Source: JAWSVE01 sp050633885 (GTDB taxonomy: Bacteria; Pseudomonadota; Gammaproteobacteria; Pseudomonadales; Cellvibrionaceae). Taken from it: DNA of 64,000 bases. Both the position numbers and the translations under genes were made by a program. Under the pieces are notes generated by a model, which saw only the letters and a list, made by a program, of their open reading frames with translations, did no database searches and had not been told where the DNA came from. The stretch is taken from positions 124,001 through 188,000 of the forward strand of contig JBOEHK010000001.1 in assembly GCA_050633885.1 (NCBI GenBank), given 5' to 3'. This document shows, one piece after another, positions 36,397-45,153 of the stretch (positions are counted from its first letter, which is position 1; the number at the start of each line of letters is the position of its first letter).

Positions 36397-37587
36397 ATGA
36401 CGATTCAATCGGTTTCTATTCTTGGCTCTACAGGCTCAATTGGTCTCAGTACCCTTGATGTCATCGCTAGACATTCCGACAAATATTCTATTTTTGCATT
36501 AACTGCCAATACACAATTTGAATTGCTTGCAGAACAGTGTGTTCAGTATCGACCTGTTTATGCGGCTATTAGAGATGAAAAAGCGGCGGAGGCCTTAGAC
36601 CGTAAACTAAGAGCAAAAGGATGTGAAACAAAAGTGGTTGCTGGTGAATCAGGGCTGATTGATGTTGCCTCCGATTCCGAAGTCGATGTTGTGATGGCGG
36701 CGATTGTTGGTGCAGCAGGGTTAGCGCCAACGCTTGCGGCCGTCAATACCGGTAAAAAAGTGCTACTGGCAAATAAAGAAGCATTGGTGATGGCTGGCGA
36801 TTTATTTATGTCGGCGGTCAAAAATAACAATGCGGTCCTACTTCCTATTGATAGTGAGCATAATGCAATTTTTCAATGTATGCCGGAACACTTTTCTGAT
36901 CTTGAGTCTGCAGGAATCAAAAAAATCCTGTTAACGGGGTCTGGTGGGCCTTTTCGATTAACGCCACAAGATGAGTTGGAAACAGTAACGCCTGATCAAG
37001 CGTGCAATCACCCCAATTGGTCTATGGGGCCAAAGATTTCAGTTGATTCCGCAACCATGATGAATAAAGGGTTGGAGTTTATCGAAGCCTGTTGGTTATT
37101 TGATGCGAAGCCCGAACATATCGACGTTGTCGTACATCCTCAGAGTGTGGTCCATTCAATGGTGGAGTATTTAGATGGGTCTGTTATTGCGCAATTAGGG
37201 AATCCTGATATGCGAACACCGATAGCGCATGCGTTATCTTGGCCCAAGCGTATCGATTCTGGGGTTTCTCCATTAGACCTGATTGCTGGTGGAGCTTTGG
37301 AATTTTTTGCACCTGATTATCAGCGATTCCCCTGTCTGCGACTGGCGATGGAAGCGGTTGCTCAAGGTGGAACGGCTCAAATAACTCTGAATGCCGCAAA
37401 TGAAATCGCCGTGGCGGCGTTTCTGGAGAATAAAATAGCATTCACCCAGATTCCAGCAGTGATTGAAAGCGTACTCGAAAAGGCTTCTAACGTTGAACCC
37501 AGTGATATCGAAGTGGTCAAACTAGCAGATTCTGAAGCTCGTGAGCTTGCTCGCAGCATCCTCATTAATTTGAAAGAGAACAAATAA
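36397..37587 (+). CDS. dxr: 1-deoxy-D-xylulose 5-phosphate reductoisomerase
   Basis: Second step of the MEP isoprenoid pathway, NADPH-dependent, target of fosmidomycin. NADPH loop LGSTGSIGLSTLDV at the N-terminus; LLANKEALVMAG; metal and substrate region IDSEHNAIFQ; flexible loop and NHPNWSMGPKISVDSATMMNKG; HPQSVVHSMVE. 396 residues is normal. It feeds uppS upstream. Also known as ispC. Confidence 0.98.
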   Translation: MTIQSVSILGSTGSIGLSTLDVIARHSDKYSIFALTANTQFELLAEQCVQYRPVYAAIRDEKAAEALDRKLRAKGCETKVVAGESGLIDVASDSEVDVVMAAIVGAAGLAPTLAAVNTGKKVLLANKEALVMAGDLFMSAVKNNNAVLLPIDSEHNAIFQCMPEHFSDLESAGIKKILLTGSGGPFRLTPQDELETVTPDQACNHPNWSMGPKISVDSATMMNKGLEFIEACWLFDAKPEHIDVVVHPQSVVHSMVEYLDGSVIAQLGNPDMRTPIAHALSWPKRIDSGVSPLDLIAGGALEFFAPDYQRFPCLRLAMEAVAQGGTAQITLNAANEIAVAAFLENKIAFTQIPAVIESVLEKASNVEPSDIEVVKLADSEARELARSILINLKENK

Positions 37588-37590
37588 CAG

Positions 37591-38934
37591 ATGTTTTCCG
37601 GTATGCAAACAATACTCTGGTTCTTATTGGCCTTATTTATTTTGGTCACTATTCATGAATTTGGGCATTTTTATGCGGCTCGTCGTTGTGGCGTTCGTGT
37701 GCTGCGTTTTTCCATTGGCTTTGGTAACCCGTTATTTTCTTGGCGAGATAAAAAAGGGACTGATTTCTCATTGGCGCCAATTCCTTTAGGCGGCTATGTC
37801 AAAATGCTAGACGAGCGAGAAGGAGAGGTTAAAAAAGAAGATTTACCTTATGCCTTTACCCAAAAAAATGTCTGGCAGAGGATTATTATTGTTGCTGCAG
37901 GTCCTGCCGCTAATTTTTTGTTAGCTATTTTCTTGTTTTGGGCCTTATTACTTCAAGGTAAGTCCGATCTTGTCCCGGTTATTGATGAGGTAGAGGCTGG
38001 TTCAATTGCAGCCATGGCTGGCTTGGAAAGAGGTCAAGAAATAGTGTCTATCGATAATGTGGAAACGCCAACCACTCAAGCGGTGTTGAGACAGCTTATC
38101 GAGCGGCTTGGAGAATCTGGGACCATAGCTTTTTCTGTAAAATATCCTGATTCTGATTATATCTACTCATCGGATACTGTTCTCGAAAATTGGTTAAAAG
38201 GTGCCGAGGAGCCTGATCCTATTAAGGGGTTAGGTATTACCTTTCAAGAGCCTCCCGTTGTTATAGGCCTGGTTGTTCCTGATGGGCCGGGTGAAAAAGC
38301 GGGTTTCCAGAAAGGCGACCGTGTCGTATCGGCTGATGGGCAAGATCTAGAAGGCTGGGAGGCATGGGCGAATTATGTGAGTCAGCGTCCCGAACAAGAG
38401 TTGAAAGTTGTCGTTGAGCGCGAAGGCAGAAAAACGCAGTTGGTGGTGACTCCTAGGAGTGAATTGAATGACGCGGGAGAGACTGTAGGGCGAGTTGCTC
38501 TGGGTGCTCAGTATGACCAGTCGTATATTCGGCGTTATGAATACTCTTTCACGGAAGCCTTCGTAGAGGCAGTTCGTGAGACTGGACAGACCTCCATGTT
38601 TGTACTGACCTCAGTGAAAAAGCTGATAATGGGTGAAATATCCACTAAAAACTTGAGTGGACCTATCACGATTGCTAAAGTGGCCGGCTCCTCAGCAGCG
38701 AGTGGCTGGAAGAGCTTTGTGAGTTTTCTAGCACTGTTGAGTGTTAGTCTTGGCGTTTTTAATTTATTGCCAATTCCTGTTTTGGATGGAGGACATCTCC
38801 TTTATTACCTCGTTGAAGTGATCAAAGGCAGTCCTGTGTCAGAAAAAATACAGGTTGTAGGCTATCAGGTCGGATTATTTTTAGTTGTGGGGGTGATGAT
38901 CTTAGCTCTTTATAACGATGTGTTGAGATTGTAG
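37591..38934 (+). CDS. rseP: Site-2 RIP zinc metalloprotease RseP
   Basis: Inner-membrane protease that cleaves anti-sigma factor RseA and signal-peptide remnants, releasing sigma-E under envelope stress. Zinc motif HEFGH at residues 22-26, second ligand motif VLDGGH near the C-terminus, two PDZ domains between (about 125-215 and 220-305), and four membrane segments. 447 residues is close to E. coli. Start at 37591, or an ATG four codons later. It lies directly before bamA, whose upstream region carries a sigma-E-like promoter. Confidence 0.97.
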   Translation: MFSGMQTILWFLLALFILVTIHEFGHFYAARRCGVRVLRFSIGFGNPLFSWRDKKGTDFSLAPIPLGGYVKMLDEREGEVKKEDLPYAFTQKNVWQRIIIVAAGPAANFLLAIFLFWALLLQGKSDLVPVIDEVEAGSIAAMAGLERGQEIVSIDNVETPTTQAVLRQLIERLGESGTIAFSVKYPDSDYIYSSDTVLENWLKGAEEPDPIKGLGITFQEPPVVIGLVVPDGPGEKAGFQKGDRVVSADGQDLEGWEAWANYVSQRPEQELKVVVEREGRKTQLVVTPRSELNDAGETVGRVALGAQYDQSYIRRYEYSFTEAFVEAVRETGQTSMFVLTSVKKLIMGEISTKNLSGPITIAKVAGSSAASGWKSFVSFLALLSVSLGVFNLLPIPVLDGGHLLYYLVEVIKGSPVSEKIQVVGYQVGLFLVVGVMILALYNDVLRL

Positions 38935-39262
38935 TAATTGTAAGTTATTGAGTCATATTTGTTGACCAGTCAGACAGCCTAAAAAAGTGCATAGGCAAGA
39001 ATTTAGTAAGCTAATGATCTGCTCATTGGAACAATAAATAATAATTTTAGTCTAGTTGTGAATGGCTAAATTTAGACGGTAAATAATCGCAACTAAGTAT
39101 TTTCAAAAGATAAACAATAAACAACTGATTCAATATCTTCAAATATGATTAATCTAGTTATCAACAGGTAACTGGTTTAGATATTCCTTCAGATAGACTC
39201 AGTCAATAGAAACATTTAGTTGGGAAATATAATTGTCCAGCTAACACCATTAGATATTGTAT
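38935..39262 (+). promoter_or_regulatory. RseP-bamA spacer with sigma-E-like promoter (39028-39055)
   Basis: No gene in this AT-rich 328-base stretch. GGAACAA at 39028-39034 and TCTAG at 39051-39055, 16 bases apart, match the sigma-E consensus (GGAACTT, then TCTGA/TCTAA) well. Transcription would start near 39060 and leave a leader of about 200 bases before bamA. In E. coli bamA-skp-lpxD is also transcribed from sigma-E promoters. Confidence 0.6.
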
Positions 39263-41902
39263 ATGAAACGTTTTGGTTTTTTGCTCTTCACTTTTTTTAT
39301 TGCTTTTCCTTCATTTTCTCAAGATAGCTCTGGGCTTCAGCGATTCCGAGTGAGTGATATTTTGATAGACGGGCATCAGCGTGTTTCTCGTGGTGTTATT
39401 TTTTCTGCATTTCCTATTCGCGTTGGTGATACCGTTACACAAAGAAATCTCAGTGAAGCGGTAAGAGAGCTTTTCAAAACGGGTTTTTTTGATGATGTTG
39501 AATTAGCACGTGAAGGTGATGTGCTCATCGTTCGTGTACAAGAATTGCCGGCGATCAGTGAAATTGAAATTGATGGAAACAAAGCCATTAAAACAGATGA
39601 TTTGATGAAGAGCCTTGAAGAGAATGGTTTGTCAGAAGGTCAAATTTTTAAACGAGCGACTCTTGAAGGATTGGCGCAAAGTTTGGAAAGAGAGTATGTC
39701 AATCAAGGTCGATATAACTCGTCAGTAAAGACTGAGGTGAAAAAGCTACCGCGTAATCAAGTTAAAATTTCTCTTGAGGTTGATGAAGGAAAAGAAGCCC
39801 GTATCAAACATATCAACATTGTTGGTAATAATGAATTTGATGATGACCAATTAAAAGATTTATTTGAAATTAAAACTACTGGCTGGTTCTCTTGGTTGTC
39901 GGGTAATGATAAATATTCCCGTGAAAAACTAACCGGTGATATTGAAAGGCTAGAGTCATTTTATTTAGATCGTGGTTACTTAGATTTTTCAATTTCCTCA
40001 GCGCCGATATCTATTAGTCCAGACAAAGAAGCTATTTACGTCACGATTAATGTGACCGAAGGTGATGTGTATACCGTTAGTGATATAAAGTTAGCAGGCG
40101 ATCCTATATTGCCCGAAGAGGAAATTCGTCAATTTATTGTGATGAAAGAAGATCAAACTTTTTCACAATTATTGATGACAACCAGTTCCGATTTTATCAC
40201 GCAGCGATTGGGCAATGATGGGTATACCTTTGCTGAAACTCGTGGCATTCCGGAACAAGACAAAGAAAATAAAACGGTGACAGTCACCTTCTTTGTAGAC
40301 CCAGGAAAGCGAGCCTATGTAAGAAGAATCGAATTTCGTGGGAATACGCAGACTGTCGATGAAGTCCTCCGCCGCGAAATGCGTCAAATGGAAGGGGCTT
40401 CGGCATCGACTGCAAAAATTGAACAATCCAAAGTGCGTCTTGAACGATTAGGTTTTTTCAAAGGAGTAGAAGTAGATACGGTAGAAGTGCCGGGCACTCT
40501 CGATCAAGTTGATGTTGAATTTACCGTGGAAGAACAGCCGTCTGGTTCGGTTGGTTTTCAGGTGGGATATTCTGATGGCTTTGGTGCAGTGATTGGCGCT
40601 AACATTACCAATGCCAATTGGTTTGGTACCGGTAAAAGCGTTGGTTTTGCTGTGAATCACAATCGATACCAGTCATCAGCGAATTTTAACTACACCGACC
40701 CTTATTTCACACCCGATGGTGTAAGTCGAGGCTTTGGTCTCTATTACACAAAGTCAGATTATGAAGAGTTTAATATTTCTTCTTTTAACACTGATCGTTA
40801 TGGAGCAACGTTATCTTTTGGTTATCCACTATCAGAAAACTCTCAAGTTGGCTTTAGCTTAGGCTATGAAAATTTAGTGGTTGACCCAGGTAGTTATTCA
40901 AGCCAAGAAATTAAAGGATCGCCTGAGCTTTTTGCCGAGAATGCTTTAACAAGACAATATTATCTAAACAGCGAATACCAGCAATGGGTATTAGACTACG
41001 CCGCTTATCAAGAAGCCTTACAGACTGACCCTGCTGCGGTTGCTCCATCATTACCTGCAGCAACAGCATTTCTAGAGAATGATCCAATTGTTCAAGAAAC
41101 ACCAGAAGGGTTTTTGGATAGGAACGGCACGGAATTTGATACATTCACTATGACATTTTCATGGATTCAAAATGCATTGAACCGTGGAGTATTGGCGACA
41201 AGGGGTTATAGACAACAGCTTTCTCTAGAGTTGTCTGTTCCTGGAGGAGATCTTGAATATTATAAGTTGCGCTATCAAGGCCAGTACTTTAGACCGCTTA
41301 CTAAAAATTTAACGCTGCGACTTAAAACAGAGTTGGGGTACGCTGATTCATATGGCGATACCGATGGAGTACCTTTCTTTGAAAACTTCTATGCGGGTGG
41401 CTTTGACTCTGTGAGAGGTTTTGAGCGAAATACACTGGGGCCCAGAAGTACACCACCTGAACAGTATATTGCTCAAACGCCCACTGGAGGAACTTCAGGA
41501 TATCTGCTTTGTGATACGCCAGCTGTGAATTCTGGGTGTGCTACAAGTACAGGGCAGTTAGCATCGGTTGTGACGGGTCGAAGTGATCGAGCGTTCGGTG
41601 GTAATATCTTGGTGGAAGCCAGTGCTGAAATTATCTTTCCTTTGCCTTTCATCAAAGATCAACGCTCGGTACAATCAGCGTTCTTTGTTGATGCTGGTAA
41701 TGTGTTTAGCTCGGAATGTGGTGTTGGACAACTTAATTGTCTCGAAGATATCACATGGAAAGGTCTCAGCTCATCTTATGGTGTTGGCCTTACTTGGATT
41801 TCTGGATTCGGACCATTAAGATTTAGTGTGGCTCGACCAATTAATGAACAGCTTTATGATGAGACCGAGTTTTTTCAATTCACTTTGGGAACCTCGTTCT
41901 AA
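39263..41902 (+). CDS. bamA: Outer-membrane assembly factor BamA
   Basis: Central Omp85 protein of the BAM complex, inserting beta-barrel proteins in the outer membrane. After a signal peptide (cleaved near SFSQD) come five POTRA domains (to about residue 425) and a 16-strand barrel ending in the C-terminal FTLGTSF. The lid motif VRGF is at about 719-722. At about 879 residues it is some 70-80 longer than usual; most of the excess is a segment at about 545-625 in a barrel loop. Loop cysteine pairs lie at 752/761 and 821/828. Start at the ATG 39263. Confidence 0.97.
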   Translation: MKRFGFLLFTFFIAFPSFSQDSSGLQRFRVSDILIDGHQRVSRGVIFSAFPIRVGDTVTQRNLSEAVRELFKTGFFDDVELAREGDVLIVRVQELPAISEIEIDGNKAIKTDDLMKSLEENGLSEGQIFKRATLEGLAQSLEREYVNQGRYNSSVKTEVKKLPRNQVKISLEVDEGKEARIKHINIVGNNEFDDDQLKDLFEIKTTGWFSWLSGNDKYSREKLTGDIERLESFYLDRGYLDFSISSAPISISPDKEAIYVTINVTEGDVYTVSDIKLAGDPILPEEEIRQFIVMKEDQTFSQLLMTTSSDFITQRLGNDGYTFAETRGIPEQDKENKTVTVTFFVDPGKRAYVRRIEFRGNTQTVDEVLRREMRQMEGASASTAKIEQSKVRLERLGFFKGVEVDTVEVPGTLDQVDVEFTVEEQPSGSVGFQVGYSDGFGAVIGANITNANWFGTGKSVGFAVNHNRYQSSANFNYTDPYFTPDGVSRGFGLYYTKSDYEEFNISSFNTDRYGATLSFGYPLSENSQVGFSLGYENLVVDPGSYSSQEIKGSPELFAENALTRQYYLNSEYQQWVLDYAAYQEALQTDPAAVAPSLPAATAFLENDPIVQETPEGFLDRNGTEFDTFTMTFSWIQNALNRGVLATRGYRQQLSLELSVPGGDLEYYKLRYQGQYFRPLTKNLTLRLKTELGYADSYGDTDGVPFFENFYAGGFDSVRGFERNTLGPRSTPPEQYIAQTPTGGTSGYLLCDTPAVNSGCATSTGQLASVVTGRSDRAFGGNILVEASAEIIFPLPFIKDQRSVQSAFFVDAGNVFSSECGVGQLNCLEDITWKGLSSSYGVGLTWISGFGPLRFSVARPINEQLYDETEFFQFTLGTSF

Positions 41903-41940
41903 ACAATTTTATTTATAACAATGATAGTGGAGTGCAGATA

Positions 41941-42453
41941 GTGAAAAATTTAATGACAGGTATAGTTGCTGCGGCAATGCTTATGATGAGCGCAGTAACA
42001 TTAGCCGAAGGTAAAGTGGCGGTTTTAAATATTAATCGTGCAATTCAAGCAACAGATATTGCTCAAAAGCGTATCAGCGAATTACGAGCGACTGCAGAAT
42101 ATGCAGAGTTGCGAGCAAAGCTAGATAGTATTGAATCTGACTTGAAGAAAATGGGCGAGAATGCAGAAAAAAACGGCATGACTTGGGATCAAGCAAAACA
42201 AATCGAATTTTCGAAAAAACGTGATTATAGTTTGGCCGATCGAAAATTAGTGATTGAAAAATTACAAGCCGAAGACCGTGTATTAAGCCAAAAAATCATG
42301 CAGGAGTTGGGTGCAAAGGCTCAAGCAGCCTTAGAAGAGTTAATTAAGCTTGAAGGTATTGGCCTTGTGTTAAATGCGCAAGCCGCAATTCACGCGGATG
42401 CTGCATTTGATATTACGGCAAAATTAACAGACAGAATAAACAAGTCTAAGTAA
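41941..42453 (+). CDS. skp: Periplasmic chaperone Skp (OmpH family)
   Basis: Trimeric periplasmic chaperone that carries unfolded outer-membrane proteins to BamA. The signal peptide ends at TLAEG, followed by the strand KVAVLNINRAIQ and a long helical arm of charged residues (about 50-130). I choose the GTG at 41941, eight bases after GGAG at 41929-41932; a GTG at 41932 overlaps that site. 170 residues is normal. Two hairpins follow before lpxD. Confidence 0.93.
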   Translation: MKNLMTGIVAAAMLMMSAVTLAEGKVAVLNINRAIQATDIAQKRISELRATAEYAELRAKLDSIESDLKKMGENAEKNGMTWDQAKQIEFSKKRDYSLADRKLVIEKLQAEDRVLSQKIMQELGAKAQAALEELIKLEGIGLVLNAQAAIHADAAFDITAKLTDRINKSK

Positions 42454-42469
42454 TTTAACGTTTAATAAA

Positions 42470-42582
42470 AAACTTAAACCTGATGTTTTTTTGTTTAAGT
42501 TTGTATGATAAATCCAAGTAGGTTGTTTAAAGCCAGATGAGAAAACTCAAAGGCTAGACCGGACTGCTTGGATTTTTGTTTT
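42470..42582 (+). terminator. Two hairpins with T-rich tail between skp and lpxD
   Basis: Hairpin one: perfect 10-bp stem (42470-42479 with 42493-42502) with a 13-base T-rich loop. Hairpin two: a 9-bp stem (42510-42518 with 42567-42575), extended by 520-521 with 564-565, around an inner 4-bp stem, followed by TTTTTG and seven more Ts. Probable partial terminator between bamA-skp and lpxD. Confidence 0.65.
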
Positions 42583-42644
42583 TTTGGATTTATAAGTTGT
42601 AGAATTTAACTGATACACAAAGTATCCAAATCGATTAAATAGTT

Positions 42645-43691
42645 ATGGCAGCGTCTTCGTTTACACTTACGTTATCTGAAATTGCTCAGCACCTTGATGC
42701 CGTATTACTGGGTGATGGTTCTTTAGTTATCTCTTCTATTGCTACGCTGAATGATGCTAGCGAAGGTCAAATTTCTTTTTTATCGAGTCCCTCATACAAA
42801 CAGTATTTATCAAGCACGAATGCCACCGCTGTTATTTTAAAAGATGAGTTTGTAAAAGACTTTACGGGTAGCAAGTTAGTTGTGAATGATCCGTACTTGA
42901 GTTATGCAAAGTTAACGCAATTATTTTCATCCGGCTCCAACTGCGTGTCAGCCAGTATTCATAAAAGTGCTGTTGTGGCTGATGATGTGGTTGTTGGTCA
43001 TCATGTGAATATTGGCGCAAACGCTATTGTAGAATCGGGTGCGACATTAGCAGATCATGTCTCAATTGGACATGGAGCCGTTATCGGCAGAAACTCAACT
43101 ATTGGTGAGGGTTCTGTTATTCATAGTAATACGGTGATTTATCATGATGTCGTTGTCGGAAACCATGTTCTTATTCATGCGGGTGTCGTTATTGGCGCAG
43201 ATGGTTTTGGGTTTGCGCCTGAAAAAAATAACGACGCTGAAGGTTTCGGTCTTCGTTGGCAAAAAATACATCAGCTTGCGGGCGTGACGATTGGTGATGA
43301 CGTTGAAATTGGTGCGAATTCCTGTATTGATCGGGGCGCGTTAGAAGATACTGTCATTGAATCAGGTGTTAAATTGGATAATATGGTTCAGATCGCGCAT
43401 GGTGTCAAAATCAAAAAAAACACGGTAATAGCGGGGTGTACGGCGGTTGCTGGAAGCACAACGATTGGTGAGAATTGCATGATTGCTGGGGGTGTTGGTA
43501 TTGTTAATCAGATTTCAATTGCCGACAACGTTATCGTAACTCCTATGACGCTTGTCACAAAATCAATAACGAAAGCTGGTTCCTACTCTTCAGGAACGCC
43601 TATGGCGAAAACAGCGCAATGGCGTAAAAGTGCGGTTAGGTTTGGTCAGTTAGATGAACTGAGCCGGCGATTGAAGGATATAGAAAAATAA
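42645..43691 (+). CDS. lpxD: UDP-3-O-acylglucosamine N-acyltransferase
   Basis: Third step of lipid A synthesis: adds the N-linked hydroxyacyl chain. N-terminal uridine-binding domain (about 1-100, with GQISFLSSPSY), then a left-handed beta helix of hexapeptide repeats with the catalytic His in DNMVQIAHGVKIKK, and a C-terminal helix. 348 residues is normal. Heads the lpxD-fabZ-lpxA-lpxB-rnhB run. Confidence 0.97.
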   Translation: MAASSFTLTLSEIAQHLDAVLLGDGSLVISSIATLNDASEGQISFLSSPSYKQYLSSTNATAVILKDEFVKDFTGSKLVVNDPYLSYAKLTQLFSSGSNCVSASIHKSAVVADDVVVGHHVNIGANAIVESGATLADHVSIGHGAVIGRNSTIGEGSVIHSNTVIYHDVVVGNHVLIHAGVVIGADGFGFAPEKNNDAEGFGLRWQKIHQLAGVTIGDDVEIGANSCIDRGALEDTVIESGVKLDNMVQIAHGVKIKKNTVIAGCTAVAGSTTIGENCMIAGGVGIVNQISIADNVIVTPMTLVTKSITKAGSYSSGTPMAKTAQWRKSAVRFGQLDELSRRLKDIEK

Positions 43692-43787
43692 TTCTACTAC
43701 TGTCTTCACTACATCGTCTGTGGGACAATACGCGGTTTGATGGATCAGAAAATAAACAAACTATAAGAAGAGTTGAAAGAGAACGTT

Positions 43788-44243
43788 ATGACAGAAATGC
43801 CGATGGATGTAACTGAAATAAAAAAATATCTTCCGCATCGATATCCGTTTTTATTAGTCGATAGAGTGACAGAGCTTGTTCTTGGTGAGTCAATAGTTGC
43901 CTATAAAAATATAACGATAAACGAAGAAGTCTTTAATGGGCATTTTCCAGAAGCACCAATTTTTCCAGGTGTCATGATTATTGAAGCCTTAGCTCAAGCC
44001 TCAGGGATACTAGGCTTTAAAACGCTTGATAAAACACCTGAAGATGGTTCTGTTTATGTCCTTGCCGGTTCAGATGACGTTCGGTTTAAACGCCAAGTTA
44101 TTCCTGGTGATCGGTTGCAGTTAGAAGCGCGAGTTGTTTCTGAGAAACGGGGTATCTGGAAATTTGATTGTAAAGCCTCGGTAGATGGTGTCCTTGCTGC
44201 AAAGGCGACAATTCTATGTGCTGATCGCAAAGTGACTAAATAA
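43788..44243 (+). CDS. fabZ: 3-hydroxyacyl-ACP dehydratase FabZ
   Basis: Hot-dog fold dehydratase of fatty-acid elongation. Signatures: LPHRYPFLLVDRV near the N-terminus and GHFPEAPIFPGVMIIEALAQASG with catalytic His and, later, Glu. Start at ATG 43788; a TTG five codons upstream is in frame but would consume the ribosome-binding stretch. 151 residues is normal. Its position between lpxD and lpxA balances hydroxyacyl-ACP use between membranes. Confidence 0.97.
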   Translation: MTEMPMDVTEIKKYLPHRYPFLLVDRVTELVLGESIVAYKNITINEEVFNGHFPEAPIFPGVMIIEALAQASGILGFKTLDKTPEDGSVYVLAGSDDVRFKRQVIPGDRLQLEARVVSEKRGIWKFDCKASVDGVLAAKATILCADRKVTK

Positions 44244-44320
44244 CGAAATTAAAAATCAGAAAATAAAGAGTGAAAAACTTTCGTTTTTTATAAATTATTT
44301 AACGACAAAGAGAACCTATT

Positions 44321-45091
44321 TTGATACATCCCTCTGCCATCATAGATTCCACAGCAGTTATCGCTAATGATGTATCTGTTGGGCCCTTCACGATAATTGG
44401 TGCGAATGTTGAAATTGGTTCTGGATCAATCATTGAGTCTCATGTCATTATCAAAGGCCCGACAAAAATTGGAAAAAATAATCATATTTTTCAGTTTTCT
44501 TCTGTCGGAGAAGATACGCCAGATAAAAAATACAAAGGCGAAAAAACCCGTTTAGTAATCGGCGATAATAATGTTATTCGCGAAGGCGTTACTATTCACC
44601 GTGGTACTGTCCAAGACCGGCATGAGACAACCATCGGCAATGATAATTTACTAATGGCGTATGTTCATGTTGGACATGACAGTGTTGTTGGAGATCACTG
44701 TATTCTTGTTAACAATGTGGCTTTGGCAGGACATGTTCATTTAGGTAACTGGGTTCAGCTGAGTGGTTATACCTTAGTTCATCAGTTTTGCCATATTGGG
44801 GCTCACAGTTTTACAGCGATGGGAACAACAGTGGGTAAAGACATTCCTGCTTACGTTGTTGTTACTGGAAACCCCGCAGAAGCTAAAAGCATTAATGCTG
44901 AAGGTCTAAAACGAAGAGGCTTTGAGAAAGAGGAAATAAGTGCAATAACCAAGGCTTATAAAACATTGTATCGGCGTGGCCTTACTCTCGATGAAGCATT
45001 AGTAGAATTAGATTCGCAAGCAAAAGATCATGACGTTATTACGCTATTAACTGATTCTCTTCGTGCGTCTAGACGCGGTATCGTTAGATAG
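44321..45091 (+). CDS. lpxA: UDP-N-acetylglucosamine acyltransferase
   Basis: First step of lipid A synthesis. Left-handed beta helix of hexapeptide repeats beginning IHPSAIIDSTAVIANDV, with catalytic His in MAYVHVGHDS and the conserved GNPAEAKSIN and LKRRGF segments. 256 residues is normal. The start is TTG at 44321: the conserved N-terminus begins immediately, and no ATG lies upstream in frame, so this is a true rare start that may limit expression. Confidence 0.97.
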   Translation: MIHPSAIIDSTAVIANDVSVGPFTIIGANVEIGSGSIIESHVIIKGPTKIGKNNHIFQFSSVGEDTPDKKYKGEKTRLVIGDNNVIREGVTIHRGTVQDRHETTIGNDNLLMAYVHVGHDSVVGDHCILVNNVALAGHVHLGNWVQLSGYTLVHQFCHIGAHSFTAMGTTVGKDIPAYVVVTGNPAEAKSINAEGLKRRGFEKEEISAITKAYKTLYRRGLTLDEALVELDSQAKDHDVITLLTDSLRASRRGIVR

Positions 45092-45153
45092 TTCTTTTTG
45101 TTTTTGATGTTCATCATTTCACTCTTCATGATTATTCCAAGCGGTAATTTAAC

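Noticed and set aside
39158..39166. DnaA-box-like TTATCAACA in the bamA upstream region
   Set aside because: Differs from the strict consensus at a key position; a single weak box with no origin context.
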